A stretch of 64,000 nt of DNA from Cantharellus purpuraceus (GCA_025174535.1 JALBUN010000005.1:1-64000), one strand, 5' to 3'. Positions 43,961-57,311 are shown, counted from the stretch's first letter. The notes: generated by a model not told the origin, from the sequence alone. Program-made: numbers and translations.

Positions 43961-44070
43961 CACCATGAGAACAGAATGGGGGCCTTCTTCATGTCTTCAC
44001 CACCCCGGAAAAGGATCGCAGAGCATGCTCGTATCTTGGATATCCACGCTACATTGATTGTTAGCATGCT

Positions 44071-44349
44071 CTATCGTGTATCATCTCTGGAGACGTGACG
44101 CTCACCGCTCCATCTCTGACCTTCACCGGTGTCAATGTATGGGGAGCCTTGTCTCAAATCGCCTCCGCCATCCCCCTTATCCATATCGTCACCTTTGAAG
44201 GAGAAAGGGTAGCTGGGCTGGTGTGTGTTACGACTGGAGAAGGTGTCTGTCGACCGATGACCATCAGAGGGGATAGATCTAATAACGCATATAGTTTGAC
44301 TTGGGTTAAGTGAAAGAGCAACAAGTGAAACTATACCTGAAGCACTCAC
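44071..44349 (-). pseudogene. Candidate exon upstream of the exon-repeat array
   Basis: The minus frame includes DMDKGDGGGDLRQGSPYIDT and ends with a GTGAGC donor at about 44104. Joined to the next acceptor (ATGTAG, about 44055) the frame continues as WISKIRACSAILFRGGEDMK up to a TGA in the first repeat unit. Not recognised. It may be the 5' part of the repeat-built gene. Confidence 0.25.
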
Positions 44350-46250
44350 CTACTTCTCATGTGGTTTCAGTATGGATGTTTCTGCAAACGGCAGGATAGG
44401 TGTCTCTGGCCACGGGGATCGCAAGTGTCCCGGCACGGGGGGTTTGGTTCACCCAGAATGAGAGTGGGAGGTTGGGCGCCGTTCTCCATGTCGTTCCCCC
44501 CGTCGTTGGATAACAACCGTGCCATAGGGATGAAGGTTTGTTTCAAGCATACGCGCTCGGGAAGGAGGGGGGGTGTCACTGGACCGGATAACCGCCTTTC
44601 TGGATCTCCGAATTTCGCCGTGCCTCTCGGCTCTCACACTTTGGTGCTGCCTAGCATTAGTGTTCTCTGTCGTTGCACCCTGCCACTGGACTCGCCATAG
44701 ATACATCTGTTCAACGCTCTTTGGTCCATGTCTTCCTCTTCCAGCTTCAACCCTAGGCTACTCCAGCCATGCTCACAGTGCTCCAATCGCTCGTCCTTTC
44801 CAGCCAACCCTCGCCTCGGCATCCGGAGTCGCGGGGAAGATGCGGGGGGCAATGGCCGCTTCTTACTGACAAGATCGATTCGTCCTGTTTTGTGTATACG
44901 TGGTCAGATCATTATTATTGGCAGGCCTTTCTGATCGACGTGCATTATTTTCAGCAACGGCAGCTGCAGCTGTACTTTATTCTTTTGAGAACACCCACCT
45001 GCACGCTCTGGCTTACCACAGTCTCTTACAAGGAGGGTAGTTGATCCCAGCCATTTCGAAGACATCGATATTTCAATATCAGGTCATCTCTTGTCGTTCG
45101 CACACCATTTTCGAGCTTGTGGCCTTGGTGGTCCTATTACTGTCGGTCTGGCTATTCAATCAGGAGTAGAGGCTTAAGCTTTATGCTGGCGTCCGTTCTT
45201 CATTGGCCTTGGGTACTCGCTTTTGACGAATATTCACCAGGAATGTGGGGGTGAACGGTTTGTGCATTCCGGGATATCGTTACTATATTATGGAGAACAT
45301 TGCTGTATGCTTACTCTATTCTTCTAGGTCAAAGGCAACGTCGCAAGACAAACACGATGAATGCCCGTTCCCAAAGCTCCGATGCAAAACCTTTTAACAA
45401 CTTGAGCGCAACCCGAACGAGTTTGCAGTCATCTCATCAATAGGCAACGTGTGGCATCCAATCATTGTCTCGCTTGCGAACACGCATGGACTTCAGGGAT
45501 CGAGATGATTCCCACAACGCTACGTGTTTCCCGGGAAAAAGCTTCGATGTCAGGCACGGTGTTGACGTGTACCTGTTGATTTATATGTTCATGTAAATCA
45601 TACCTTAGTAGGTCAGTCCGCTCAATGTCAGATAATGCGGTCAACACTAAATAATCCATACAGCCGTAGGTGTAGCGCTGTGTCCCTCCAGTAGGAGATT
45701 TTGATATTTACTCCATTTAATTTGACGCGAGGTTAGATCAGCTGCAGAGGTCAATCGGGAGCCACCCTACCTTTAAATGTCTACGTGAGGCATCAGAGCG
45801 TCAGAGCACCGATCGTTGTAGTGGGCCACATCGGCACTTGCAGTGTTGATGTTATCCCCGACGCAATTCATCTATAGTACCGTTGGCAATGAGTTCAAAT
45901 CACCTGTTTGCTACATTTCATAGTTGAAGGCTGCTGTTTTTTTTTTTTTTGCTTTTCTGTTTCAATGGTCTCGATCACTTTGCGGGTCCCTCCGACTCCG
46001 TTCCATGTAGTGGCAGGAGCATTGTGTGCTACGACTGCATAAGTGTGCTGGGATGGTCGCATTTATGTCAATCTCCTTAATCCATCCATCGGAGTGTGCC
46101 CTAGCCGTATTGGCATCGTCCTTGATAGAATCAGGTTAAGACAGCGCATGACTTCAGTCGGTACGAAACCCAACTTTGCGTGACTAAAGACTTGGGACTG
46201 GAAATACCCATACTTTTAAAGATCACATGCTTCGTAAATCACTGTCCAAT
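44350..46250. other. Intergenic, no supported gene
   Basis: ORFs on both strands at 44359-44869 overlap in a GC-rich stretch without recognisable domains. A T14 run is at about 45939. Nothing else noted. Confidence 0.3.
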
Positions 46251-48178
46251 TCAGTGCACCTTCACCATACTCCAAACTCCTTCCCATCCTGGCTGATCCA
46301 CTGGTGTTCCGTTTTCGCGCCATCTACCTACCAGGTTCTGGTTGCCATGGATGTAACCACTAAAGAGCAGCGAAGGATCTGGCTCCGTCTAGGCATAGAG
46401 AACGTGCATAAGAAACATGTTCTTAGGAACCAAAAACCACGTACAGCCACACTAACAAGCGCCACAAGACCGTCCCAGTCCCTCACACGCCCATAGTATT
46501 CCTTGTAAACCCAAACATCCCCAAGTTTATCATCTGTCTGAAGTTATAGAGAATGTGAGAATGTTATTTGTTGGCCCATGTTGTTTCACACACCCTAGCC
46601 GTTAGGATGATGTCGTATACTCCATAGCTAAACGGTCCAGTACGTTCGAACTCTTTATCAAGTGCACGTTTCGCCAATTCAACAGGGTCATAGATGTTGT
46701 AGGTCGATGCTCGTACGTTGCTGCTGGAAAATCTGGGTTTGAAGTGCAGATGGCCCTGTCCCAGTCATCAGTGGCGAATAGTCGGATGGCAGAAAGCACG
46801 TACCGGAGTTTTGGTCATGAGTACATCTTCAGGCAGCCATGCGTTAAATATACCTTCGCCCTTCGTATCATTGAATCCAATCGTCTGATTTGAATCGTAT
46901 TGGTGATATTCACTGCATCGAGTATGCGATAATGATCATCCAAGTGCAGTGCGTCAATACTCACCGAACATGAAACTGCATCGGCCAGGAGTACACGTCC
47001 ATTCCAGCTTCTACAGCAGTTGTCCAAGGACGTGAGGTCAAGGTAACATCAAACGGTGCCTCAGGTATTTCCTTGAAATAAACATTGGTCAAGGCGATGA
47101 TCACAACTTTGAGATAAACCAATGCACAAATAGGCGACCGACCCAAGTGCCTGCCAGCATTCCGGGAGTGAATATACGCTTGATCGTCGGCTGGGTCCAC
47201 GGATTATAGAAAGTTATCAGGCGATGCCAGTCGTGCTCGAAATTATCCCCACGACCTGGCCCCCACTCTACAAACTTGGTTGTCAGAAGCGTTGTTTGGT
47301 CTGTTGGACCATTATGATCCTCTGGAGAGGCGACCGATGCGGCAGCTTCGGCGGCCTCAAGACGGACAACGCATATCAGGAATGCAGGCGGTGTGAGCGG
47401 CAGCTGGGTGACGAGTGAGCTTACGCCGAAATGATTCTTTATATGTGTCTGATGAGAAAACGGTCGCATAGTCTCGACTACGCAAATTGAATCACCTTGA
47501 ACGACCCTATAAACACATGACCAAAAGCATCCAGCACATGTTGCCGGTCTTCTGTAGTCTCACTTGCTGCGCGCTCTGAAAAGATCATGAGCCTCATGAA
47601 TCAGGATGAATATTGAAGATACCTTTGTCCGTGAACCAGAAGAGCCAAGCAACAAGAGCATTAGCCTCATCGTCCACCTTCCAACCGTTGTTCCATTCCT
47701 TTCTATCATGGAAGGGTCCCTCGGGTTTGACATACTCTGTTGCGAACTGGTTGACGCCTGCGTAGTGGACAAGCTGCTCATAGTTCTTTTGATCATGCTC
47801 AATAAACATCAAATACGCCACCCAGAGGTCATCACAAGCCATTGGGGATGTAGAAAATTCGCGACATGGAATGTGTTTGAACCGTTTCAATGCCATGAAT
47901 CGTTTGACTAGCTCGTTTGCATTATCTCCAGCATTCCTGCACCCACCAAGTCTGCGCGTCACCCATTGAGCGTCGAATTTTGTTGAGAAGATGCTCGAGT
48001 AAAGTGAGGGGTTGTTATTTAGAGATATTTTTGAGTATATCGACGTTGACGTTTGCAGCAATTGGGCCAAGTCAGTGGGTGGACCGAGTAGATTTCCCTC
48101 AACAAGAGCGAGGGCCACTCGCTCCAAAACCTCGGTCGGGCATGTCTCCAAGTTCGACAAGGGGGCGCGGACGGACAT
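46251..48178 (-). CDS. F-box-like protein, gene F1 (multi-exon)
   Basis: Exon 1 (48178-47623) encodes an F-box-like start (NLETCPTEVLERVALALVEG, PTDLAQLLQTSTSIYSKISL, LYSSIFSTKFD). This pattern is common in agaricomycete F-box proteins, which usually act as SCF ubiquitin-ligase substrate adaptors. Exon 2 starts at 47575 (acceptor TTTTCAG). Further exons can be followed by homology to F2: THIKNHFGVSSLVTQL, TTLLTTKFVEWGPGRGDNFE, TIGFNDTKGEGIFNAWLPED, RALDKEFERTGPFSYGVYDI, and the last LLFSGYIHGNQNLVGRWREN...GVWSMVKVH with TGA at 46251-46253. One short intron near 47110 is uncertain. No disabling change found. Confidence 0.7.
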
Positions 48179-48440
48179 GGGGAATCGAGTGGAGAAGCAA
48201 AGTAGATCATAAGCGGGTCAACTCTATTATTATTTTGAACATTAAACAAACAATCATCAGACAAGGTTCAGCCCCAAACCCCGCACTGGCAGGCACTGCG
48301 GAGTTCGGGCAGCCAGCAGTTAAAACGTTAATTCTTGGGCAACTCAACTCAAAGTATAGCGCTTCACGCTGTATCTGTTTTATTCGATATAAGCTGCGTC
48401 GTATTATCTCTCACCTTTCATGAACTCACGCGCTGTAAAG
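48179..48440 (-). promoter_or_regulatory. Upstream region of F1, duplicated at F2
   Basis: Shares GGGTCAACTCTATT, TTTGAACATTAA and GGTTCAGCCC/GGCTCAGCCC-type blocks with 55047-55200, in the same order. The duplication that made F1 and F2 therefore included their promoters. Confidence 0.45.
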
Positions 48441-49344
48441 ATGGTGCTGGGGTATGTACATGCTCCCAGGTCGCACAGATGCGTTCATAATGGTTACTGA
48501 AACCTTGGGGAAGACGTCAAGCGCGACGGTCCATGCACACACTAAGTCTGAAGCCAAGGTAGCCAAGGGTTTAAACAAGACTCCGATCCATAACCGTAGC
48601 GACACATTTTTTCGAGAGGTTCATATCAGCTAGATTGATATGGGATGTGTATAGAAATATCGCTGGTGTTCGGTTTGGAGATAATACCATTCTTTAGTTG
48701 CAGACATTGACGCATGACTTGGAGAATGGTTCCTAAGGCCCTGGCGGGGGTGGTTGTACTGACAACTGCTTGTATGGCTAGAGAGGATTTGAGGGTTAGA
48801 AACAGGACGTTACGAAGAAAATTCGGGAAGGCTATCTCTCACTATTGTGGTTGACTCTCAATGACTGGAAAGCGACCGGTCACTGATATCGTCGGCATGA
48901 GGGAATGTGTAAAACCGAGTCAGAATAGGCGCTGGCGGGCCCGTGCTTCACCTCATCTTCTTCGAACCATACAAGTCACAGGGGGTAGGTCACGATAGGT
49001 GATGGCATGTTTTTCGTTATGGCCTTAACATATTGATTTTCAGAGCGTTGGATGACCTCGCCAATGGAACCATCGAACTGTGCCATTCAGGAATTCAGTA
49101 ACTGACCGCCTGGAAGATCCTCGAAATCGACTAAATAAAAGAGTCATCCACTTCATTATCCTCATCCGTTGTCATGAGGAAAGTATTTATGCTATTGGTG
49201 TTTGGAAGACCATTGGTACGAACCCTACCCAACTGTACAGCAACGTTGTCCCTGATTTACCGCATTGGCCTAATCAGAATACTATAACAGGAATCTCCTA
49301 GAGTTTTGGTCAATAGCGTAACAGTGTAACCCCCACTTTCGACA
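48441..49344. other. Intergenic, no supported gene
   Basis: Nothing recognisable on either strand. The plus ORF 49080-49301 lacks supporting features. Confidence 0.3.
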
Positions 49345-49566
49345 TCACACTGCATCAATTGGGATTCCCATGAGCCTACAAGTAATCAGTTCAGCTTGCT
49401 CTGAGATAGTTTCTCTCCAATCTTTCGTAGCGTGCCCTTGCTTATCGTAATATATATAAGTTAGTACTCCCTCATCTGACGCCGATGTCACACTGACCTT
49501 CTTTTTAGTGATGGACGGTGAAGGACCATATTGGATTGATTTCGTGGGTCTGCGTTTGGCGAACAT
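49345..49566 (-). CDS. Small two-exon ORF (about 54 aa)
   Basis: Not recognised. Exon 1 starts MFAKRRPTKSIQYGPSPSIT; a 57-nt intron (GTCAGT...TACTAAC...GATAAG) with a textbook branch site is followed by QGHATKDWRETISEQAELIT and TGA. The intron is also nearly open, so the unspliced ORF is 73 codons. It could be one exon pair of a longer gene. The perfect branch site is the main reason to list it. Confidence 0.35.
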   Translation of the reverse strand: MFAKRRPTKSIQYGPSPSITKKKVSVTSASDEGVLTYIYYDKQGHATKDWRETISEQAELITCRLMGIPIDAV

Positions 49567-49719
49567 CCAAGGTTACCCGGCGTTTCCGTGTGAATGTGAT
49601 GTTGGTCGAACGAAGGGTCGAGGTCATGGATGTATCGTGCGGGCGGAATCAAGAAAACAGTTGAGCCTCAAAGAGGCTGGCGATATGGCCTTCAACCAAT
49701 CAGGCATCACAATGTGAAC

Positions 49720-51293
49720 AAAACCTCGGGCGGGGTAGCATGTAGTATAGTGACAGCAACAACCGAATGCACTATGAGATTCCTTTGATCAACGCCTCTC
49801 AATTCAGTGTTTTCCATGGCCAAAGCCAAGAAGAGCAACCTCAAACCTTTTATCCAGCAGACAGCTTGACTCTAATATCAAGTTCGCATGGTCGCATGAT
49901 TGTCAGAGCGTCGAATTTAATGATCAGGCGTGAAAATTCAAGTCCAAAATACGCAAGCCTCAAGTTTCCAATGCACATTTGCAGAATAGCAAGCTGGAAG
50001 TCGAAGCCCCATGCCACAAGACTACGAGCTCGACAGTTGCCGTGTAGAATATCAGCTTCACAGCCAACGTGATGATTCGGGCGACCTTTTAATGGTTGAA
50101 TACTAAAAAGGCTTGAAGTCCAATCCCTAATGATGTATCTGACTCGTGGGATCGAGGGTGATTACTGACCCATGGTCAAGGTTCAACTTCAAGTTGCAAA
50201 GGCTAGCTAGGCCAATCAGCTAAATCGTTATCACAACATCACAGGAACATTACACGTTGTTCAGTGACCAAACCTGAAACAACAAGCTCAGCTGCACTAA
50301 TCGCGCTCACGCTTGAGGACACTAGCAGGATCAATATTTCGCGAGATGGATAGCTAACGACCAAACGTGAAGTTCCAATACAAGGTAAACGTGTTCCAAA
50401 CCTCCTATACATACTCGAAGACCAGAGATTCCGAATGCTTAAAGATCAAGTTTGTCATGGGCATTGCGTGGGATCGCTTTGTCGGATCAAACGGGGTTCA
50501 AAGATCTCATTCTCAATTCGAAGACCAGCAAGTTGCAAGACTGCAAGTATGACCAAGAAAAAGACGTCTTTGAGGCCCAAACGTACGCCAACAAAAGCCA
50601 AAGGACTGAAACAATCGTTCTATAGTAGAGTACCATATTGTATTTGAGCATCTGGGCGACCTCGGTCGTCTTCTCTGTGTGCATGGGTAAGAAGAGCGCA
50701 CACGCGGAGGACTATATCCGCTTCATCGAGACCAACATACCTGTTGCAGTGTCTCAGAGCGTGCTATCCTTAAACCAACTTCTTTCCACCAAAGCTGTCC
50801 CTCAAAGGCTGATCAACAGCAGTTGCACCAGTGCCAGTGCTCCTCAGACCACTAGAGGCGCCTTGTTATGGGGCTATTACTGATCTGCGGAGATTTGACA
50901 TGACCAGTGCCTGGGCATAGAAGACTTGATAGAGTCAATGCAGAGAACGTCGGAAGGGGGGAGAGGGGGGGGAAGATGGTATCAAGTGCTTCCAGGGCAG
51001 GGTAGATGGAGGGGCATGGCATCCGAGGCGGAGCTTACAGTAGAGCTCCAATCACGGAGAAGTCCACCAAGCGCGCGTGGTCAAACAAGCGTCGTGCACT
51101 TGTTTTCCTGCCAGTCAAACAAGCATCCAACTCCGAGTAGCGCATCGCAAGAGCTCTAATACAGTCCGGCGAGAGAAGAAGTGGTGCGCTTGAATGATAG
51201 CATAGCTATCATAGAGCTTCAGAGAGGGGTTGAGACACTACTGGGTAGGTGTCCAGTTGCCAACAGCAACTGGGAAATCTATCGTCAGCTCAC
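49720..51293. other. Intergenic, no supported gene
   Basis: Only short overlapping ORFs. GGGAGAGGGGGGGGAAG is at about 50958. Nothing else noted. Confidence 0.3.
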
Positions 51294-51665
51294 TTAATCC
51301 AGACCATTCAGTGCGACGCAGATGAAGATGGCTTTTGATGTAGAATCGGAGCGAAGCTTTCGGCCGTATCGCAACACACAAGCATCCCGGTTTTCAAGAT
51401 TGACGATCATGGGGAGGAGAGAGACATCCAACTGATTCAGATTGTATATTGAAGACACATAATCATTGGGAGTATGATCTATAAACGGCAATGCATGGCC
51501 GTAGGCGGTGAGCGGCAGATTGTGAGTGCACGATCCTAGCATAGACATCTGACTGAATATTCTCCTTAGGGTGCGGATCGGTCTACGACCGCCATGAGAT
51601 ACCCGTAGGGGGACATCTAGGACAATGGCCTGCAAGATGAATCGATCAGTGGATGCTGGTGTCAA
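51294..51665 (-). CDS. Unknown 123-codon ORF or terminal exon
   Basis: Not recognised. Readable as one open frame, MTPASTDRFILQAIVLDVPL to FICVALNGLD and TAA. A possible acceptor (CATCTTGCAG) lies inside the first residues, so the true exon may start at about 51630 with GCCATTGTCC. No signal peptide or membrane segment and no second copy in the window. Confidence 0.3.
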   Translation of the reverse strand: MTPASTDRFILQAIVLDVPLRVSHGGRRPIRTLRRIFSQMSMLGSCTHNLPLTAYGHALPFIDHTPNDYVSSIYNLNQLDVSLLPMIVNLENRDACVLRYGRKLRSDSTSKAIFICVALNGLD

Positions 51666-52956
51666 CTTTGAGGCCCATCCTTTCTCACTAATATCGAATC
51701 CTCAGTCCTCTTAAAACCCTAAATCCCACTTTCAATGCTTCGAACCACTTAGTCCATCGTCATCTTGGAGGATTGCCTTTCGGCTTGACAACCGGGACCA
51801 CCAACAGGATAACAGCATCTCTGAGTTTCGGACACGTCCATCCTCAAGTCCTCCAACACACACAAAAACCACCATGAGCAATACATGGTCACGGTGGCCT
51901 TGGATTCACGGCCTGCCAAAGGCTGTTGGTCATCTAGAACCCTTTAACAATAAGATCCCTGTCTCGTTAGTGGGCGGATCGAATCCGAATGTGGATTCAC
52001 TCGCCCTATATGGCGATGATATAGTTTTGATATGTCATCCCCGGATCTCCGGTTGGTCGACCGATGTTCAAGACGGAAGATCGCAACATGCACAACATCA
52101 GGCATATCCCCTACAACAAGCACACCCCACAGCAACCACATCCCACAACACATGCATTCCACAGCAAGCTTCATAGCAAGCACCTCTTCGACAGAGCCCA
52201 TAGCGAGAAGCATCCAGTGGACCTTCAAAAGTTCTGAAAGACTCATCGGTTTAGTGCTTCCACACTGGCCGAACTCCCATCCTTTTATCATCCATTGTCT
52301 CGCCAGCTGTCGTTGATGTAGCACAATGTCGGAATGGAGAACGCGACATACAAAAGAAGACGAATGCAACTGGAGCAATGATTCCAGATGGTCGCAAAAT
52401 TTCGACTCGTTGTGTGGTTCGGCGAAGCTTAAACTCGGCTCTCCTCTCGCGCGAAGTGCCTACGGGCTCTGTCACGCAAGGCTAACGGAGTCACTCGGAG
52501 CTAGTTCAGAAATGGGCGGAAAGGCTATTCGTGCTTCAAGTCGACCAGCGGACGCGAAGCGCGACGAAGAGCTCCGATGCTTTCGGGCGCAGGAAATGCG
52601 GAGTTTGCAGCTTTGTTCTACCGGATTAAATTTATGTAAGTGACAAGTCGCTTACAAGCAACAAGCTGGAATATTTCTCAATCCCGGCATCGCAGCCTTG
52701 AGTCCTTCAAGACCGCAGTAGTCACTTTGCATTAACGCCCTATTACATGTGGAAAGAGGACTGACCAGCCTGCATGAGGTTCAGGGTGGCTTTCCAGAGG
52801 GCGCAGACAAGAAATTTGCATCGTTCAAGCCAAAGATCCTCCTCTGCTGGAGAACTAGCTATGGTCAACAAATATTAAATTCAACGACCACGAAGATAGG
52901 AAGTATCTTTAAACAAGCAAGTTGAATGACATGCTTTGTGATCTGTGCTATCTAAT
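51666..52956. other. Overlapping ORFs of doubtful coding value
   Basis: Plus ORF 51874-52176 (MSNTWSRWPWIHGLPKAVGH) and minus ORF 51944-52378 overlap almost fully; only one, or neither, can be real. Neither is recognised. GC-rich plus ORF 52326-52643 likewise. Confidence 0.25.
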
Positions 52957-55046
52957 TTAATCCAACTTTGCCATACTCCAAACTCCTTCCCATCCTGGCT
53001 GATCCACGGGCGTTAGGGTTTCACGCCATCTACCTACTAAGTTTTGGTTCCCATGGATGTAGCCAGTGAAGAGTAGGGATGCTTCATTGTATGTCTGTGC
53101 GTATATAATATGGGTTGGCGACACTTGCATAGGAAGCAACAAGGACGTACATCCACGCTAACGAGCACGACAAGGCCATCCCAGTCCCTCACACGCCCAT
53201 AATATTTCTCATGTCCCCAGATGTTGCCAAATCTATCATTGGTCTGAAATCCAAGGTGGTATGAAAATAATATATGGATGTGGAAGTTTTTGCACACCGT
53301 TGCTGTCAAAATGATATCGTACACTCCATGACCAAACGGACCGGTACGTGCAAATTCATCATCAACTGCATGTCTCGCAAATTCACAGGAATCGTACAGG
53401 TTATAGGTTGATATTCGTATGTTGCTGTCAGGAGACCTGGGTCGGAAGTGTAGGTGGTCCTGTTCCAGTCATGTGAACGGCAAAGCTGGAGACTACAGAA
53501 AAGAACACACCGGTATCTTTGTCATGAGTACACCTTCAGGTAGCCAAGCTTTGAATACCCCTTCGCCTTTCAAGTCATGACTAAAGTCATTGAAGCCGAT
53601 CGTCTGAGATGGGTCATGTTGGTGATATTCCCTGAGTCATAATACATGCAGTGAGATTATGTATCTTGAAGTGCAGTGCGTATTACCTAACATGAGACTG
53701 CATACGTCGAGGGTATACATCGAGTAGTCGAAGAGCAGCTGCAGCTGTATGGGCTTGTGGGGCTAGTATTGCATCAAACCGTGCCTGTGGGATTTCCTTG
53801 AAAGGACCATTGGTCAATGCAGCTCTTGTGAATCTCAAGCAGCATGACATACAAAAAGTCGACCAAACCAAGTTCTTGTCAGCATCCCAGGTGTGAACAC
53901 ACGCCGCCTGATCATCCGCTGTGTCCATAGACTGTAGCAGATGATTAGACGATTCCAGTCGTGCTCGTAATTGCTTGCATGACCCTCCCCCCACTCCACA
54001 AACTTGGTTGTTGGACGAGTTTGCTCCTCCACTTCCTCAATTGTTGGACCATCATAACCCATTGGAGAATGGATCGGCGGGATAGCCCCGGCTGCCTCAA
54101 GACGGACAACACAAATCAGGAAAACGGCCGGTGTTAGAAGCGGACACGTTATAGGAGGGTTGATCCCGAAGTAGTCTTTAATGAACGTCGGGCGAGAGCC
54201 GGGTAGAGAGGCGAGGGCGAGAGCAGGCCTGGGTGGTGGGGGAAGCGATGGCTCATGTGATGGAATAAGGAAGGATGTGATTGGAGCATGTGTCGAAGTG
54301 TACTAGGAGAGTTTTAGACAAAAGGTGTGCGATAGGAAGCAAGCCAATTACCTCGAATGACCCTATATAGAGGTGAGCAAGGCTGTTCAGCACACGCTAC
54401 CGCTCCCCTGCAGTCTCAGTTGCCATACGCTCTGAAATTAGCAATGAGTTTCATTAACTAAGGATGAGAATTTGAAAGCACCTTTATCCGTGAACCAAGA
54501 CAGCCATGCCACCAAGGCATTGACTTCATTGTCAACCTTCCAACCCTCGTTCTGCTCGGTCCCACAGTGAAATGGACCCCTTGGGTTGATATATTCAGAT
54601 GCGAACTTGTTCACGCCGGCATAACGGACAAGTTGCTTATAGTTATGTCGCTCGTGTTCCAAGAACAGCACGTAAACAAGCCACATATCATCACGAGCTG
54701 TTGTGGCTGTCGTGAATTGAGGAAATGGCATAAACTTGAACCTTTTCAAGGTCATGAACCGCTTCATCAGCTCATTCGCCTTCGCTCTGGCAGCTCTGCA
54801 ACCTGACCCGAGTCTGTGCACCGCTGGCCAAGCGTCAAACTTTGATTCAAAAATGTTGGAGTAAAGGGAAGGGTTGTTTTGCACGCATATCTTGGAATGT
54901 ATGGTCTTTGACGTGCACAACATTGGAGGCAAGTCTGTGGGTGAACCGGCTGGGTTTTCACCAACGAGAGCAAGTGCTATGCGTTCCAATATATCGGTGG
55001 GACAGCCCTCCAAGCCTGACAGAGGGAGGTGAACTTGAATGGACAT
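52957..55046 (-). pseudogene. F-box-like paralogue F2, with an in-frame nonsense codon
   Basis: Exon 1 (from 55046) parallels F1: GLEGCPTDILERIALALVGE, PTDLPPMLCTSKTIHSKICV, LYSNIFESKFD. Later exons match F1 as well: TIEEVEEQTRPTTKFVEWGE, TIGFNDF, DEFARTGPFGHGVYDIILTA, TNDRFGNIWGHEKYYGRVRD and the last GYIHGNQNLVGRWRETLTPV...GVWSMAKLD with TAA at 52957. In exon 2 the codon equal to CAA in F1 is TAG (54397-54399). Because it reads CGGTAGCG, a GT donor overlaps it, so altered splicing could skip the stop. The intron after exon 2 is longer than in F1. Probably a recently disabled gene. Confidence 0.65.
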
Positions 55047-57050
55047 AGGGAGTTGGGGAGAGAGAGGGTAGTGGATTGCGGGTCAACTCTATTGGCCTTT
55101 TTGAACATTAAGCGTCAATGCAGCAAGGTAATCATGAAACGAAGCTCGGCTCAGCCCTCCCCAGGCACCACGGAGTCCTGCCTGCTAGTGGTTGGTTTTT
55201 GGACATCGAGGCAACTTGACATTGTTTCAGGTTGTATATATTCATATAGATCTCATCCACCCATGTGGCAACACATCTCTGTCACTCAACTCTGGCAACA
55301 AGTCGTTCAAGTGCAAGCAATCTTGCTGCACCTTATCTAAGTAAATCTGCCCCGGTTCCTAAGTTCAACTTGGTAGCAGACCGCTGAAAATATATAGTGA
55401 GTATGAAGCATAACGGCCCAAATAGATCCAGAGAGTAGTTGGAGCGACATCAGAGATCGATGTGTTGGCGGCAATAGCCGCATTCAATACCGTAACCAAC
55501 ATTCGGCGTGCGTAGAGATGTGAGCCTTACATTTTATCCAAATTTCTTCCCTATTCTCTATTGAATGCAGCTGCCAGGGAACCAGGATTGTTCTGTGGTA
55601 ATTAAAAGAAGCTTGTATTTGCCATGATGTTTTGAATGCAGCAATCTGTAGAGTCGTGCAACGGAAATAGAAATGAGTCCAGACACCGAGTCAGAGACTT
55701 ATGTGATACATCTCCTCGTCATGGTGGTGATTCTTTGCCTCTGGAGAATAAACTCGAGACCGAGACGTGCCGTCGGCTGGGGAAAGTAAAGTCGAGTCAG
55801 CGTAAGCGCCGGTCAGGGCGAGTTAGCCTCCGATTAACTTCCATGGCTTCCTCCTACCAATGCTCGAAAAGGCGAAAGCTAGGATGCCATGGGTGTGCGT
55901 GATCCGTTCTTGATTCATACTTGTCAGACGAGTTGAATGCAGGTGATTGTTTCCAAGTCTCATCGAGAGAACATTCGGGGGGCCACCCAGCGACATTGAC
56001 GAATCTAGACGACGTTTCTTGAAGCCAACGGTGTGACATAAAATACCCACTTCATGTTCCTCGCTGTGGGAGTGTTTTGGTTGATGATATAAATGAGTCA
56101 GAGTGTCCAGGTATGAACCCGACGAATCGTAAAACAATGTCGCTTAATCCGGTGTTAACAGGAACTTACGATATCGAGTCTGTTGCTTTAATGTAAGAGA
56201 GAGGGTTTTTCGACATCACCTAGCGGTGATGGGAACACTTCTCTCACAATCGCCGCAATGGCGACTGGATCTATTCGACGGTCGCACTATCCCACCATTC
56301 CAACCGTTCCAAGTGTGGTGATTCGCCAATTATCGGCGGCACATCTGACTTCTTGTAACATCGGTAAGTGCGCCTTCTTTGTACGTGGGTATCACACTGA
56401 CTTTCGGTTGATGTGCAGTGACCGAGCACGACGGGGCACATTACAAACCACTGCTGTTGCTTTCTCAAATATCGAGTCCAACGACAATGACCAAGTTTGA
56501 GCGATTCATTCATTGGTTGGCTCATCTATTAGATGATGGGATAGGATGGAGCACGATGCAAGTTGATAGGATGTTTCCAAGGGTCGAGGACATGCAGGCC
56601 TAGTGAATTGGGGTGCGGCATTCGCAACGGGCGATGTGTCCGTGAATTACGCTTCACAATCAGCCTTCCACCCTTGCGGAGCACAAGAGACCCGTGACCG
56701 CTCTGTTTATATAGCAATAATACTGACTTTCGACGCATGTCACCGACTTTACGAGGTGACTCGAAACATTTCTTTTTGTGTTGCGGGTCATACAACCTAC
56801 GTACCAAAATTATGAGCATCACGTCAAACATCACTAGGATGAACGGGAAGCTGCCCTGAGCTGAAGTGGTCGCACTGACCTTGGGTGCTAGGCTCACGAT
56901 TTTACTCCAGCCTCTCATGCGCAAGTCGGCGCTCACAACACCACCTGTCCGTGTCCCCAACAGCCCCCGCTTGTTGTTCAAAAGCCCCGCGGCGTTATCA
57001 TCAAACCTGATAAAAAACCAAGCGCGTCAGAGGCAGCGGTCACAAGATCA
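55047..57050. other. Mostly intergenic; no gene model supported
   Basis: 55047-55200 resembles the F1 upstream region. At 55843 a plus frame MASSYQCSKRRKLGCHGC stops at once and could be a first exon (GTGTGC donor beside it), but no continuation is found. The minus ORFs 55823-56137 and 56529-56981 are not recognised. Confidence 0.3.
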
Positions 57051-57311
57051 TCAGTAGAAATGGCGACCATCGCCAAAGGACAGGAAGGGGAAAGTGGATA
57101 ATAGCCACCGGGAATGTGAAATAGTTTGGCGTACCGGATGAACCTCCCATTTAGCCAGCTGTCTGACCGGCTTTTTTGTCCGAACCACCACTGCCCTTCG
57201 CACATCCCCACGCCGTACTTTGATCGCATTGCTGGGGAAGGCAATACAAGGCATCAGCATGAATACCACGACAAGAATAAGAATAAGGATAAGATAAAAT
57301 GAACTGGCCAT
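57051..57311 (-). CDS. Candidate small secreted or membrane-anchored protein (86 aa)
   Basis: From the ATG at 57311 the first 25 residues (MASSFYLILILILVVVFMLM, then PCIAFP) look like a signal peptide or anchor, followed by a basic segment (IKVRRGDVRRAVVVRTKK) and an ordinary C-terminus. The longer ORF to 57389 is possible, but the internal Met places the hydrophobic core where a signal sequence belongs. Not recognised. It may have introns downstream. Confidence 0.35.
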   Translation of the reverse strand: MASSFYLILILILVVVFMLMPCIAFPSNAIKVRRGDVRRAVVVRTKKPVRQLAKWEVHPVRQTISHSRWLLSTFPFLSFGDGRHFY

